Shown here in pieces: positions 8,466-17,343 of a DNA stretch of 64,000 nt (position 1 is its first letter; every line of letters begins with the position of its first letter). The notes under the pieces are model-generated. The model was given only the letters and a program-made list of their open reading frames with translations. It was not told the DNA's origin and did no database searches. Where the stretch lies: contig QHXX01000022.1 in NCBI GenBank assembly GCA_003223135.1, positions 28,848 through 92,847 of the forward strand, in the 5' to 3' direction. The translations under genes and the position numbers were made by a program. This stretch comes from Acidobacteriota bacterium (lineage in GTDB: Bacteria; Acidobacteriota; Polarisedimenticolia; Gp22-AA2).

Positions 8466-8777
8466 CTAGGAGCGCTCGTCAGCCTCCAAATAGACTTTGA
8501 ACAGTCGATAGAACTCGGACTCGAAGCTCTTGTGATGGTGGCGCTCCAGAGCCGCGCCGAGCGTCGATCCCGTCTGTAGCAGCAGACGCACATACTCGTG
8601 GTACATGCCGTCGGCATCCCCCTTGGCGGCGAGCGCGCGCATGAGTTTCTCGGCGTCCATGGCCGGGATTCGCAGACCGGCCTCGCCGCCGGGCCGGGTG
8701 GCGATGTCCAGCGCCCCTTCCGTGACGTCCAGAACGACCCGCAGCATGCGGGCCGTCTTGACCTTGTCGTAGATCAT
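8466..8777 (-). CDS. Small conserved-looking protein of unknown function
   Basis: The 103-residue protein starts at ATG 8777, overlapping the larC stop as ATGA. I do not recognise the family. It is mainly alpha-helical with no membrane segment. It begins MIYDKVKTARMLRVV and ends with a charged helical stretch, ESEFYRLFKVYLEADERS, with a His-rich patch (ERHHHKSF) before it. Translational coupling to larC and a 12-bp gap to metG show it is co-expressed with both. Codon bias and the tight fit between neighbours support a real gene. Confidence 0.7.
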   Translation of the reverse strand: MIYDKVKTARMLRVVLDVTEGALDIATRPGGEAGLRIPAMDAEKLMRALAAKGDADGMYHEYVRLLLQTGSTLGAALERHHHKSFESEFYRLFKVYLEADERS

Positions 8778-10072
8778 CGGCCTCTCGCCCGTCCTTTCGT
8801 CCGCCTGGAGCGGCGCGCCCCGCGGCGGCGCGCGCCTCCCCTTGTCCGTCCGGGCAAAACCGGCGCCTGCGCCCAGGACGCGAGCGCCTCGGGTCCGCCC
8901 CGCGGCGGCGCGTACGCCTGCACGGCCAGCCGCTGGACTTCCTTGAGAGGCACTCCGGTTTTGAGGGCCACCCTGCGGCAGTCCTCGTACTCCGGCGTGG
9001 CCTGCACCACCTCGCCATTGTAAACGGAGACCTTCATCCGGATTGGTCCGTACGGCGTCCGCGTCGTCTCGATGCGTCGCGCCAGCTCGATCCGCCCCAT
9101 CGGCTGGTAGCGGAAGCCGATGGTGGTGGTTTCCCGGAAGATCACCGAGCTGACGTCCTCCAGCTTGGGCTCGGGACAGATGACGGTCACCATGGTGCCG
9201 GGGCGGCTCTTCTTCATCTGGATCGGCGTATAGAACACCTCCAAAGCACCCGCGGCGAACAGGCGATCCATGAGGTGTCCGTAGAGCTGCGGGTTCATGT
9301 CGTCGATGGTCGTCTCGAGCACCAGCACCGTCTCCCGAAGCACCGCCTCGTCCAGCAGGTCGCCGTGGAGGACGCGCAACAGGTTCGGGTGGCTGTCGAA
9401 CTGCTTCGTCCCGGCGCCGTAGCCGATGGCGCGCACGCGCATCGGCGGAAGGGGACCGAAATCGGCGGCGAGGGTCGCCGCCAGGGCGGCGCCGGTCGGG
9501 GTGACCAGCTCCCCCTCGACGTGCGTGGCGTAACACGGCTTCCCCTTCAGGATCTCCGCCGTGGCCGGTCCGGGGACCGGAAACGTCCCGTGCTCCATCG
9601 TCACCATGCCGCGCCCGACGTGAAGAGGCGAGCAGACGACGCGCGGCCAGCCGAGTCGCTCCAGCCCGATCATCGCTCCGACGATGTCGACGATGGCATC
9701 GACGGCGCCGACCTCGTGCAGGTGGACCTTGTCCCTGGAGACGCGGTGCACGCGCGCCTCGGCCTCGACGAGGGTTTCGAAGGCGCTCATGGCGCGTCGG
9801 CGCACTTCGGACGACAGGCGGCTCGCCTGGACGATGCGGGCGATGTCTTTCAGGCGGCGCTCGGGCTGGCGCGCCGCGGTGAGCGCGACGTCGACCTTGG
9901 TCCCGGCCAGCCCGGAGCGGTTGACCCGCGCGGCGGACAGGGTGTACCCGGACACACGCAGCTTCTTGAGCTGCGAGCGCAAATGGGCCGGCTCGACCCC
10001 CAGGTCCACGAGGGCCCCGAGGAGCATGTCGCCGCTGATGCCGGAGAAGCAGTCGAGGTACAGTCCGCGCAT
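8774..10072 (-). CDS. larC: LarC-type nickel insertion protein
   Basis: The 432-residue protein belongs to the LarC family (DUF111), which inserts nickel into the pyridinium-dithiocarboxylate mononucleotide cofactor of lactate racemase and related enzymes. The N-terminus has LYLDCFSGISGDMLLGAL. HLHEVGAVDAIVDIVG and METTIDDMNPQ-type blocks (here LETTIDDMNPQLYGHLMDRL) follow, and the C-terminal half has FRETTTIGFRY. In some Firmicutes larC is split by a programmed frameshift; here it is one continuous frame. The last 25 residues are an unusual Arg-rich tail. larB and larE are not in the window. It lies 2 bp after the sirtuin gene. Confidence 0.9.
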   Translation of the reverse strand: MRGLYLDCFSGISGDMLLGALVDLGVEPAHLRSQLKKLRVSGYTLSAARVNRSGLAGTKVDVALTAARQPERRLKDIARIVQASRLSSEVRRRAMSAFETLVEAEARVHRVSRDKVHLHEVGAVDAIVDIVGAMIGLERLGWPRVVCSPLHVGRGMVTMEHGTFPVPGPATAEILKGKPCYATHVEGELVTPTGAALAATLAADFGPLPPMRVRAIGYGAGTKQFDSHPNLLRVLHGDLLDEAVLRETVLVLETTIDDMNPQLYGHLMDRLFAAGALEVFYTPIQMKKSRPGTMVTVICPEPKLEDVSSVIFRETTTIGFRYQPMGRIELARRIETTRTPYGPIRMKVSVYNGEVVQATPEYEDCRRVALKTGVPLKEVQRLAVQAYAPPRGGPEALASWAQAPVLPGRTRGGARRRGARRSRRTKGRARGR

Positions 10073-10074
10073 CG

Positions 10075-10800
10075 TCAGGTCCCGAGAAGATCCGGCAGCA
10101 CGCCTGCCGCCGGCCCCAAGATCAGTTCGTCGGCCAGGGGCGACAGCGGCGTCTCTTCGACGTTGATCTCGACCAGGTACGCGCCGTGCCGCTTGGCCAG
10201 CTCCGGAAGGGCCGCGGCAGGATACACCAGCGCCGAGGTCCCGATGGAGAGGAAAACTTTCGAGCGGCGGGCGGCCCCGGTCGCCTCCTGCATCGCCCCT
10301 TCGGGAAGGACCTCGCCGAACCACACGACGTCCGGGCGCAGGAGCGCTCCACAGGCGCAGCGCGGCGGGATCTCGGGCAGCGGCACACGCCGGTCCTCCC
10401 GGGACGTGCCTTCCTCGGTGCAGCGCACCCGGAACAGGTCGCCGTGGAGAAGGATGACCCCGGCACTTCCGGCCGCGGCGTGGAGCCCGTCGACGTTCTG
10501 CGTGATTAGCCGGAAATCGGGATGGTTCCGCCCGAAGCTTGCCAGGGCGAGATGCCCCGCGTTCGGCGCGCATCCGCTGACCTGCCGCCGACGCGCATCG
10601 TACCAGGCCCAGACCCGCCGCGGGTCGCGGGCGAACCCCTGCGGGGTCGCGAGGTCAAGGAGCGACTCGTTGTCCCAGAAACCGCCCGGGCTGCGGAAGG
10701 TCGGGACCCCCGACTCGGCCGAGATGCCGGCCCCGGTCAACGCCGCGACGCGGCGACCGCGCCCCAGCAGATCCCTGAGACGCGCCGAGATCGCGGCCAT
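10075..10800 (-). CDS. cobB: Sirtuin NAD-dependent protein deacylase
   Basis: The 241-residue protein has GAGISAESGVPTFR (NAD loop), ITQNVDGLH, the catalytic His in LLHGDLF, and PDVVWFGE, all Sir2 signatures. WYDARRRQ supplies the Tyr and Arg that mark class III (SIRT5/CobB-like) sirtuins able to remove succinyl or malonyl groups. The zinc-binding segment is reduced to one Cys plus a CAC pair. It is the first gene of the operon with larC and metG, behind a clear sigma-70 promoter. Activity on acetyl versus succinyl lysine is inferred from the Tyr/Arg pair. Confidence 0.92.
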   Translation of the reverse strand: MAAISARLRDLLGRGRRVAALTGAGISAESGVPTFRSPGGFWDNESLLDLATPQGFARDPRRVWAWYDARRRQVSGCAPNAGHLALASFGRNHPDFRLITQNVDGLHAAAGSAGVILLHGDLFRVRCTEEGTSREDRRVPLPEIPPRCACGALLRPDVVWFGEVLPEGAMQEATGAARRSKVFLSIGTSALVYPAAALPELAKRHGAYLVEINVEETPLSPLADELILGPAAGVLPDLLGT

Positions 10801-10830
10801 CCGTTTTCCCCCGCGCGGACGTGAGCGGCC

Positions 10831-10860
10831 ATGCTAGCCGCCCCGTTCGAGACGTGTCAA
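10831..10860 (-). promoter_or_regulatory. Sigma-70-type promoter of the sirtuin-larC-metG operon
   Basis: On the minus strand TTGACA (10860-10855) is followed after 18 nt by TAGCAT (10836-10831). The predicted start lies about 24 nt before the sirtuin ATG, with GGGGGA as ribosome site. Confidence 0.65.
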
Positions 10861-11274
10861 GAACTCGCGACACCGACTCGCTTCCGTCCGCGAGGCGGAT
10901 CGCAGCGCATCGCGCCTCATGCTCGCTCGTGAGGTCTCTCGGCCGGCCATCTCGCGCTCATGGCGCGGCTCGAAATCGGCGCGCCGCGCTGCAGTCCGCC
11001 TTTCACCTCGGGCGTTCTCGAGTCGCGGCGCCGTGCCGTGCGTCGACGCGGGACGCCCAAAGCGCGGGATGGGCAAGAGCGACCCTTGGGCCGACGGGAA
11101 CGTGGGAGATGGCTCGGAAACGAGGCGCCGCGCCCTGCGCCCGCAGGGCCGTCCGAGACCGCGCGCCGTGGCCCCGCCGCGCGCGTTTTGCGCGGTGGGC
11201 GGCGCGTGGCGAGGCGAGGGGAGGCTTGCGCAGGGCAGGCGCCTCGAACCAGGGGTAGCTGGGCGCGCGGTGAT
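10861..11274. other. Intergenic region, no gene recognised
   Basis: About 410 bp between the sirtuin promoter and the 3' end of the molybdoenzyme large subunit. Open frames here have no recognisable protein features and are typical high-GC chance frames. I see no tRNA-like, riboswitch-like or repeat structure. Confidence 0.5.
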
Positions 11275-13455
11275 TCAGGAAGTCGCGACGAGGTCCTCGA
11301 CTCGAACGGGCAGGCGCCGGACGCGCTTGCCGGTGGCGGCGAAGATCGCGTTGCACACGGCGGGGGCGATGACCGGGACGCCTGGCTCGCCCACGCCCGT
11401 CGGCGGTTGATCGCTGGGAACGATGTGCACCTCGACCTCGGGCATCTCGTCGATGCGCAGCACCTCGTACTCGTCGAAGTTGGCCTGTTTGACGCGGCCC
11501 TTTTCGATGGTGATTCCTGATTTCAGCGCGGCGCTCAGCCCGAATACGATTCCGCCTTCCATCTGCGCCGCGATGATTCCGGGATGGATGGCGCGCCCGC
11601 AGTCCACGGCGCAGACAACGCGATGCACACGCAGGGCGCCGTCTTTGCCGATCGAGACCTCGGCGACCTGGGCGCAGTAGGTCCGGTACGAGAAGTGCGC
11701 GGCGATGCCTCGCGCCCGTCCCTTCGCCAGAGGCTTTCCCCAGCCGGCTCGTGTGGCCGCCAGGTCCACGACCGCCTTCAGTCGGGTGGTGTCCTGCACG
11801 AAAGTCTGGCCGGGGTAGGCGATCGTGCGTCCGCCGGACAGGAGCTCCTTGCGCAACGCCAGGGGGTCCCTGTGAGCGGCCGCGGCCAGCTCGTCGAGGA
11901 AGCTCTCCACGACGAAGGCGTTGAAGGAGCTTTCGACGGATCGCCACCAGCCGCGAGGCACGATCGACCTCGCGGCGGCATACTCCACGTGCACGTTCGG
12001 AACGGCGTACGGCAGGTCCCTGGCGCCGCCAATCTCATCCTCCTCGGGGTCGGAGGCGGTGGGCTCGTGGTAGGCCTTGATCGACGTCGACACGAGCCGG
12101 TGATGCCAGGAGGCGATGCGGCCCTTCACGTCGAGGCCTCCCTTGATCCGGTGAAACGAGGCGGGCCGGTAGAAGTCGTGCTGCAGGTCGTCGGCGCGGG
12201 ACCACACTGTTTTCACCGGTGCGGTGACCGCCTTCGAGATCTCGACCGCCTCGACGGCGTAATCGGGATTGATGCGCCGTCCGAAGCCGCCACCGAGGAG
12301 CGTGATGTTGAGCCGGACGGCGCCCGGGGGAAGGCCGGCGGCGCGGGCGATGTCCGCCAGCGCCCAGCTCGGCGTCTGCACCGGCGCCCAGACCTCGCAG
12401 CGGTCCTTCTGCCAGGATGCCGTCGCGTTCTGCGGCTCCATCGTGGCGTGCGCCTGGAAGGGAAGCTCGTAGACCGCCTCGAGTCGTTTCGCCGCCTTCT
12501 CGAGCGCCGCCGCGGCGTCTCCGTCGTCGCGCACGATCTTGCCGGGCTGCTGCGACAGCGTTTCGAACTGCGCCCGGAGGGTCTCGCTGCTCTCGGCGGC
12601 GCCGTCCCCTTCATCCCAGTCGACGCGAAGCGCGTCGCGGCCCTTGAGCGCGTTCCAGGTCGAGTCGGCCACCACGGCCACGCCGGTCGAGATGGGCACG
12701 ACGGCACGGACGCCGGGCGAGGTCTTGGCGCTGTTGGCATCGAAGGGCTTTGCCTTGCCGCCGAAGACGGGAGAGCGCGCGACGGCGGCGTACAGCATCC
12801 CGGGCACCTTCACGTCGATGCCGTAGACGGCGCTGCCGTCGACTTTCGAAGGCGTGTCGGTGCGGGGCAGGCTCTTGCCGACGATGCGGAAGGACTTCGG
12901 GTCCTTGAGCGGCGCGTCCTGCGGCACCGGAAGAGCGGCGGCCTTCTCGACCAGATCGCCATAGCGGATGCGCCGGCCGGTTGGTGCGTGAACGACGGCG
13001 CCCCTCTCCGTCCGGCAGGCCGAGCGGTCGGCACCCCAGGTCTGCGCCGCGGCCGTCACGAGCATGGCGCGCGCCGCCGCTCCGGCCCTGCGCATCGGCT
13101 CGTACCTGGTGCGCACGCTCGAGCTTCCGCCGGTGTCCAGGTCGCCGAACCTCGGGTCGGCCCAGGCCTGCTCGACGCGCACACGCGACCAGTCGGCGTC
13201 CAGCTCCTCGGCGACGATCATCGGCAGCGAGGTGCGGACTCCCTGTCCCATCTCCGATTTGCTCGCCCAGATCGTCACGTCACCCCTGGCGTCGACCTGG
13301 AGAAACGCGTTGGGGGCGAAGAGCGCGCTCGGGCGCCCCCGCGGCCCGGTCGCATTCATGGCGGCCGATAACCGGACACCCAGGACCAGTCCGGCACCGG
13401 CGGCCGGGACGATCCTGAGGAACTCGCGGCGACTGACGCTCGTCACCGGGCTCAT
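11275..13455 (-). CDS. Xanthine-dehydrogenase-family molybdopterin subunit (isoquinoline 1-oxidoreductase beta type)
   Basis: The 726-residue protein starts at ATG 13455, overlapping the small subunit stop (ATGA). It begins with a twin-arginine signal ([15 protein letters not shown]), so it is exported folded to the periplasm. The body has the aldehyde oxidase/xanthine dehydrogenase large-subunit organisation seen in IorB-type enzymes: [42 protein letters not shown] and, at the end, [14 protein letters not shown] with the catalytic-type Glu. It holds the molybdopterin cofactor and hydroxylates an aldehyde or N-heterocycle. The electron acceptor, usually a cytochrome c, is not encoded nearby. 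Confidence 0.9.
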   Translation of the reverse strand: MSPVTSVSRREFLRIVPAAGAGLVLGVRLSAAMNATGPRGRPSALFAPNAFLQVDARGDVTIWASKSEMGQGVRTSLPMIVAEELDADWSRVRVEQAWADPRFGDLDTGGSSSVRTRYEPMRRAGAAARAMLVTAAAQTWGADRSACRTERGAVVHAPTGRRIRYGDLVEKAAALPVPQDAPLKDPKSFRIVGKSLPRTDTPSKVDGSAVYGIDVKVPGMLYAAVARSPVFGGKAKPFDANSAKTSPGVRAVVPISTGVAVVADSTWNALKGRDALRVDWDEGDGAAESSETLRAQFETLSQQPGKIVRDDGDAAAALEKAAKRLEAVYELPFQAHATMEPQNATASWQKDRCEVWAPVQTPSWALADIARAAGLPPGAVRLNITLLGGGFGRRINPDYAVEAVEISKAVTAPVKTVWSRADDLQHDFYRPASFHRIKGGLDVKGRIASWHHRLVSTSIKAYHEPTASDPEEDEIGGARDLPYAVPNVHVEYAAARSIVPRGWWRSVESSFNAFVVESFLDELAAAAHRDPLALRKELLSGGRTIAYPGQTFVQDTTRLKAVVDLAATRAGWGKPLAKGRARGIAAHFSYRTYCAQVAEVSIGKDGALRVHRVVCAVDCGRAIHPGIIAAQMEGGIVFGLSAALKSGITIEKGRVKQANFDEYEVLRIDEMPEVEVHIVPSDQPPTGVGEPGVPVIAPAVCNAIFAATGKRVRRLPVRVEDLVATS

Positions 13456-13916
13456 CGGGGGCCACCCGTCGCGGCGCGGCGCACCGCCCGGCGAATGCGC
13501 TGGTAGGTGCCGCAGCGGCAGATGTGTCCGCCCAATGCCGCGTCGATGTCGTCGTCCGTGGGCTTCGGCTTCACGGCGATGAGCGCAGCGGCGGTCATGA
13601 TCATCCCCGACTGGCAGTAGCCGCACTGGGGCACGTCCTCGGCGATCCAAGCCTTCTGCAGCGGGTGGCCGCGGTCCGCGGACAACCCCTCGATCGTGGT
13701 GATGGTCTTCCCGGCGGCCTCGGAAATCGGCGTCACGCAGGAACGGATCGCCTGGCCATCCAGGTGAATGGTGCAGGCGCCGCAGAGCGAGGCGCCGCAC
13801 CCGAACTTCGTTCCGGTGAGCCCGAGGGTGTCACGGAGAAACCAGAGAATCGGTGTGGCCGGGTCTGCCTCCGCGGTGACTTGCTTGCCGTTGACCGTCA
13901 GCGTGAATGACGCCAT
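13452..13916 (-). CDS. (2Fe-2S) small subunit of molybdenum hydroxylase (IorA type)
   Basis: The 154-residue protein carries a plant-type ferredoxin cluster (CGASLCGAC plus a later Cys) in the first half. The second half carries the four-helix second cluster domain with CGYC and CRC. This is the standard small subunit of periplasmic isoquinoline/aldehyde oxidoreductases and relays electrons from the molybdenum site in the following gene. It has no signal of its own and would be co-exported with the Tat-bearing large subunit. A TACAAT -10 box lies at 13994-13989 on the minus strand, back to back with the permease promoter. Confidence 0.93.
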   Translation of the reverse strand: MASFTLTVNGKQVTAEADPATPILWFLRDTLGLTGTKFGCGASLCGACTIHLDGQAIRSCVTPISEAAGKTITTIEGLSADRGHPLQKAWIAEDVPQCGYCQSGMIMTAAALIAVKPKPTDDDIDAALGGHICRCGTYQRIRRAVRRAATGGPR

Positions 13917-14006
13917 CGGAGCCTCCTGTCGATCCGACTCATGCCTTGCGGATTCACCTCCGGGTCCTGACTGCGGCAGGCGACCAACATTGTATCAGGA
14001 GTGTGG

Positions 14007-14036
14007 TTGACACCCTCGAGGGCCCTTGCGTATAGT
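14007..14036 (+). promoter_or_regulatory. Sigma-70-type promoter of the permease/amidohydrolase genes
   Basis: TTGACA (14007-14012) and TATAGT (14031-14036) are separated by 18 nt. The predicted start is near 14043, about 44 nt before the permease ATG. Confidence 0.7.
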
Positions 14037-14086
14037 GCGGCGGCTTCCGGGTTCCAGGCACAACACACACGCGGAGCGCGCCGGGA

Positions 14087-15768
14087 ATGAAGCTTCGTGC
14101 CCTGTTCCGGACGAAGAGCGTCGATCGGATCACGCGCGAATCCGAGACGGTCGTCGAGCACACCCTGAAGCGCACCCTCACATCGTTCGACCTGACGATG
14201 CTCGGCATCGGCGCCATCATCGGCACCGGGATTTTCGCCGCGATCGGCACGGCGACCGCCGGCAACGCCGACCGGCCCGGGGCCGGGCCCGCGATCATCC
14301 TGTCGTTCGCCTTGACGGCCGTGGCCTGCATCTTCTCGGCCCTCTGCTACGCGGAGTTCGCGGCGATGATCCCGATCTCCGGCAGCGCGTACACCTACGC
14401 CTACGCGACGCTCGGCGAGATGGTGGCCTGGATCATCGGCTGGGACCTGATCATCGAGTACGCCGTCGGCAATATCGCCGTCGCCATCTCCTGGGCGGCG
14501 CACTTCAACGACGTGCTCGAGCACGCTTTCGGCCTTCGCCTGCCGGGCTGGCTCACCATGGACTACGAGACGGCCACCCGGACCCCCGGGGTCATCGACT
14601 CCGCGCCTCACCTGTTGGGCTTTCCCATCGTCATGAACCTCGCGGCCGTGGCCATCGTCGCGCTGGTGACCTGGGTACTCGTCATCGGAGTGGGGTGCAG
14701 GCGGGTGCGGCGCTGATTTTCTTCTCGTACATCGGCTTCGACGCGGTGTCCACGGCCGCGGAGGAGACCCGCAATCCGAAGCGCGACATCCCGATCGGAA
14801 TCATCGGATCGCTGCTCATCTGCACGGTGATCTATGTCGCGGTCGCGGCCGTGCTGATCGGCATCATGCCCTGGACCGAGCTGGGCGTCGCCGATCCGCT
14901 GCCGAAGGCACTGGCGTTCATCCATCTCGATCGGGCGGCCGGTATCGTGTCGTTCGGCGCGGTCGTAGCGTTCACCGCGGTTCTCCTGGTCTTCCAGCTC
15001 GGGCAACCGCGCATCTTCTTCTCCATGTCGCGGGACGGCCTCTTGCCGAAAATCTTCGCCGCCGTCCACCCGCAGTACCGGACGCCGCACGTCACCACCA
15101 TCTGGACCGGCGTCTTCGTCGCCTTCTTCGCCCTGTTCTCGCCCCTCGACAAGATCGTGGAGCTGACGAACATCGGCACTCTGTTCGCCTTCGTGCTGGT
15201 CTGCATGGGGGTGATGATCCTGCGGCACAGGGATCCGCACCGCCCCCGCCCCTTCAAGACTCCCTGGATCCCGCTCCTGCCGATCTGGCTGGTGATCCTG
15301 TGGTACCTGCCGCGCGAGATCCTGCACGAGGATTGGGGAAAGCGCTTCGAGCACACGGTGGTCCTGCTCCTGTCGGCGGCGGGAGTGCTATTTTCGATCA
15401 TCGGTATCTATGCCTGGCTCAAGCGGCGTAGAGTCCCCGAGATCGTGAAGACGGAGTTCGCCCTGGCCGGCATCGGCTCGTGCGTCTGGCTGATGGCCGG
15501 ACTGCCGGCGCTTACCTGGTGGCGGTTTGCGGGGTGGCTCGCGATCGGCCTGACGATCTACGCGTTGTATGGCTCCCGCCACAGCCGGATGGCCGACCGC
15601 GTGGTGCAGCTGCCCGCCCATCTCAATGCGGTGACGCCCGGCGCCGTCGTGATGGCCGGGGTCGTGTGGTGGGCCGCGCCCCACCCCTACAGTCTGATCG
15701 TGCCGATCCTGATCCTACTCGGGCTCTCGTTCTATGCCTTCTACGCCACACAGCGCCGGAACGCCTGA
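14087..15768 (+). pseudogene. Amino acid permease (APC family) with internal deletion and frameshift
   Basis: The first half from ATG 14087 encodes TM helices 1-5 of an APC-superfamily amino-acid transporter (LGIGAIIGTGIFAAIG, ISGSAYTYAYATLGEM, IIGWDLIIEYAVG). It then reaches a stop at 14716. From about 14697 a second frame gives the expected continuation (AGAALIFFSYIGFDAVSTAAEE) and runs through the remaining helices to 15768. In family members the two parts are separated by roughly 45 residues (one helix and a loop) that are absent here. The gene is therefore broken or mis-assembled around 14690-14700. Both halves have normal codon use. Confidence 0.85.
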
Positions 15769-17125
15769 ATCGGGCCCGGCCCGTCGCCGCAGGTCGTCCC
15801 GCGGCGTCCTGAGGAAAGCACTCCTCTGTTCGGTCGCCATCGCCGGCGTGACGCCGACACTCCTCGCCGAGGCTCCACCCGCCAAAAAGCAGGAAGCCCC
15901 GCCGAGAGTCTCCGCCCTGCGCTGCGGCCGCCTGCTCGACGTGCGCACGGGGACCCTGCGGGAAGGGGCGATCGTCGTGGTGCGCGGCGATCGCATCGAG
16001 GAGGTCCTCGAGCGTGGCGCAAAACTTCCGGAGGGGGTGTCGCTCATCGATCTGTCGGCCTTCACGGTCCTGCCGGGCCTCGTCGATGCCCACACGCACA
16101 CCTTTCTGCAGCCGGGCGACTACGACGTGCAGCTCTTGAAGCAGTCGCTGCCTCGCAGGACTCTGCAGGCGGCGGCCCAGGCGCGCGCGCTGCTTGTGGC
16201 CGGATTCACGACAATCCGCGACCTGGAGACGGAGGGGGCGATGTTCGGAGACGCGGACCTGCGCGACGCCATCGCCGACGGTCTGGTGGCAGGCCCGCGG
16301 ATGCAGGTGGCGACGCGGGCGATCTCGACGACGGGGAATTACGCCCTTCTGGGGTACGCGCACGAAGTGGCGGTGCCGAAAGGCGTGCAAATCGCCGACG
16401 GACCGTGGGAGATCCGCAAGGCCGTGCGCGAGCAGATCGAGAACGGCGCCGACTGGATCAAGTTCTACGGCGACTATCGCACATTCCTCCCGACCGGGGA
16501 AATTCTCGACCTGCGCGTCACCATGACCCAGGAGGAGATGGACGCACTGGTGGACGAGGCGGCGCGCCGGCACCGCCCGGCGGCGGCGCACTGTTACGGC
16601 AACGACGCGGCGCGTGCGGCGATCAGGGCCGGCGTCCGCTCCGTGGAGCATGGCCTGTTCCTGGACGAGACGACCTTCAAGATGATGCTCGACAAGGGTG
16701 TGTACTACTGCCCGACTCTGACCGCCTACCGCACCTCCTACGACGCGACGCCGACCCCCGCCTGGAAGAAAGTCGTCGACGCCCACCGCGACGCGTTCCA
16801 GCGGGCTCTCAGGATGAAGCTGAAGATTGCCTCGGGGAGCGACGCCGGCGACTTCCCTCCCGAAAACGCCGCGAGGGAGCTCGAGCTGATGGTGGACTAT
16901 GGCCTGCCGCCCCTCAAGGCGATCCAGGCGGCGACCCTGGTCGACGCGGAGCTCCTCGGCTGGCAGGACCGGATCGGCGCCGTCGAGCCCGGCAAGATGG
17001 CCGACCTCATCGCCGTGGAAGGAAACCCCGTCCAGGACATCTCCGCCCTGCGCAGGGTCCGGTTCGTCATGAAGGGCGGTGAAGCCTTCCTGTCGCCGCC
17101 CGCCGTTACGAATTCGTCATTCTGA
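15734..17125 (+). CDS. Secreted amidohydrolase-family metal hydrolase
   Basis: The 463-residue protein has an Arg-rich n-region and hydrophobic signal sequence (RKALLCSVAIAGVTPTLLA), so it is probably periplasmic. The complete amidohydrolase metal set is visible: GLVDAHTHTF (HxH), DWIKFYGDYR (Lys region), AAHCYG, SVEHGLF and ASGSDAG. The C-terminal composite domain has GAVEPGKMADLIAVEGNP. This is the imidazolonepropionase/prolidase-like branch, often acting on Xaa-Pro dipeptides or similar cyclic amides. The start overlaps the permease end by 35 bp, so uptake of its product by the permease is plausible. Confidence 0.88.
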   Translation: MPSTPHSAGTPESGPARRRRSSRGVLRKALLCSVAIAGVTPTLLAEAPPAKKQEAPPRVSALRCGRLLDVRTGTLREGAIVVVRGDRIEEVLERGAKLPEGVSLIDLSAFTVLPGLVDAHTHTFLQPGDYDVQLLKQSLPRRTLQAAAQARALLVAGFTTIRDLETEGAMFGDADLRDAIADGLVAGPRMQVATRAISTTGNYALLGYAHEVAVPKGVQIADGPWEIRKAVREQIENGADWIKFYGDYRTFLPTGEILDLRVTMTQEEMDALVDEAARRHRPAAAHCYGNDAARAAIRAGVRSVEHGLFLDETTFKMMLDKGVYYCPTLTAYRTSYDATPTPAWKKVVDAHRDAFQRALRMKLKIASGSDAGDFPPENAARELELMVDYGLPPLKAIQAATLVDAELLGWQDRIGAVEPGKMADLIAVEGNPVQDISALRRVRFVMKGGEAFLSPPAVTNSSF

Positions 17126-17129
17126 GCTC

Positions 17130-17167
17130 GGGCCCGCAGGGCCCGTCCGACCTGCGTCCTGTTTTTT
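17130..17167 (+). terminator. Possible terminator after the amidohydrolase gene
   Basis: GGGCCC (17130-17135) pairs with GGGCCC (17139-17144) across a 3-nt loop. A run of six T lies 17 nt further on (17162-17167). The distance makes this a weak candidate. Confidence 0.25.
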
Positions 17168-17174
17168 CCTGACC

Positions 17175-17333
17175 TATAATTCACGGCGGCCCACGACGGA
17201 CGACTCGAGGGATCTGTTTGGCCAACCACACCCTGCCCGTGCAAGAGCAGCTCCTGAACCTTCAAGCGGTAGGCCGCCCGTCTTGGCAACATGAGCCGCC
17301 GGCACGACATCTGGATGACTGAACGGGCGGCCT
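17175..17333 (+). promoter_or_regulatory. Promoter and structured leader of the flippase-methyltransferase gene
   Basis: A perfect TATAAT (17175-17180) lacks a good -35. About 150 nt of leader follow. An 11-bp perfect inverted repeat lies close to the gene: AGGCCGCCCGT (17271-17281) pairs with 17323-17333 around a 41-nt loop, ending 10 nt before the start codon. This could control translation start or read-through. No known riboswitch class was recognised. Confidence 0.4.
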
Positions 17334-17343
17334 GGGAATCGGC

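Noticed and set aside
8774..10072. Split larC1/larC2 with programmed frameshift, as in Lactiplantibacillus
   Set aside because: The gene is one continuous frame with all family blocks in order.
11584..13371. 595-codon open frame on the plus strand
   Set aside because: It is fully antisense to the molybdoenzyme large subunit, whose motifs are unmistakable.
14697..14720. UGA or programmed frameshift recoding as explanation for the permease break
   Set aside because: About 45 expected residues are absent, so neither selenocysteine insertion nor ribosomal frameshifting alone would restore the protein.
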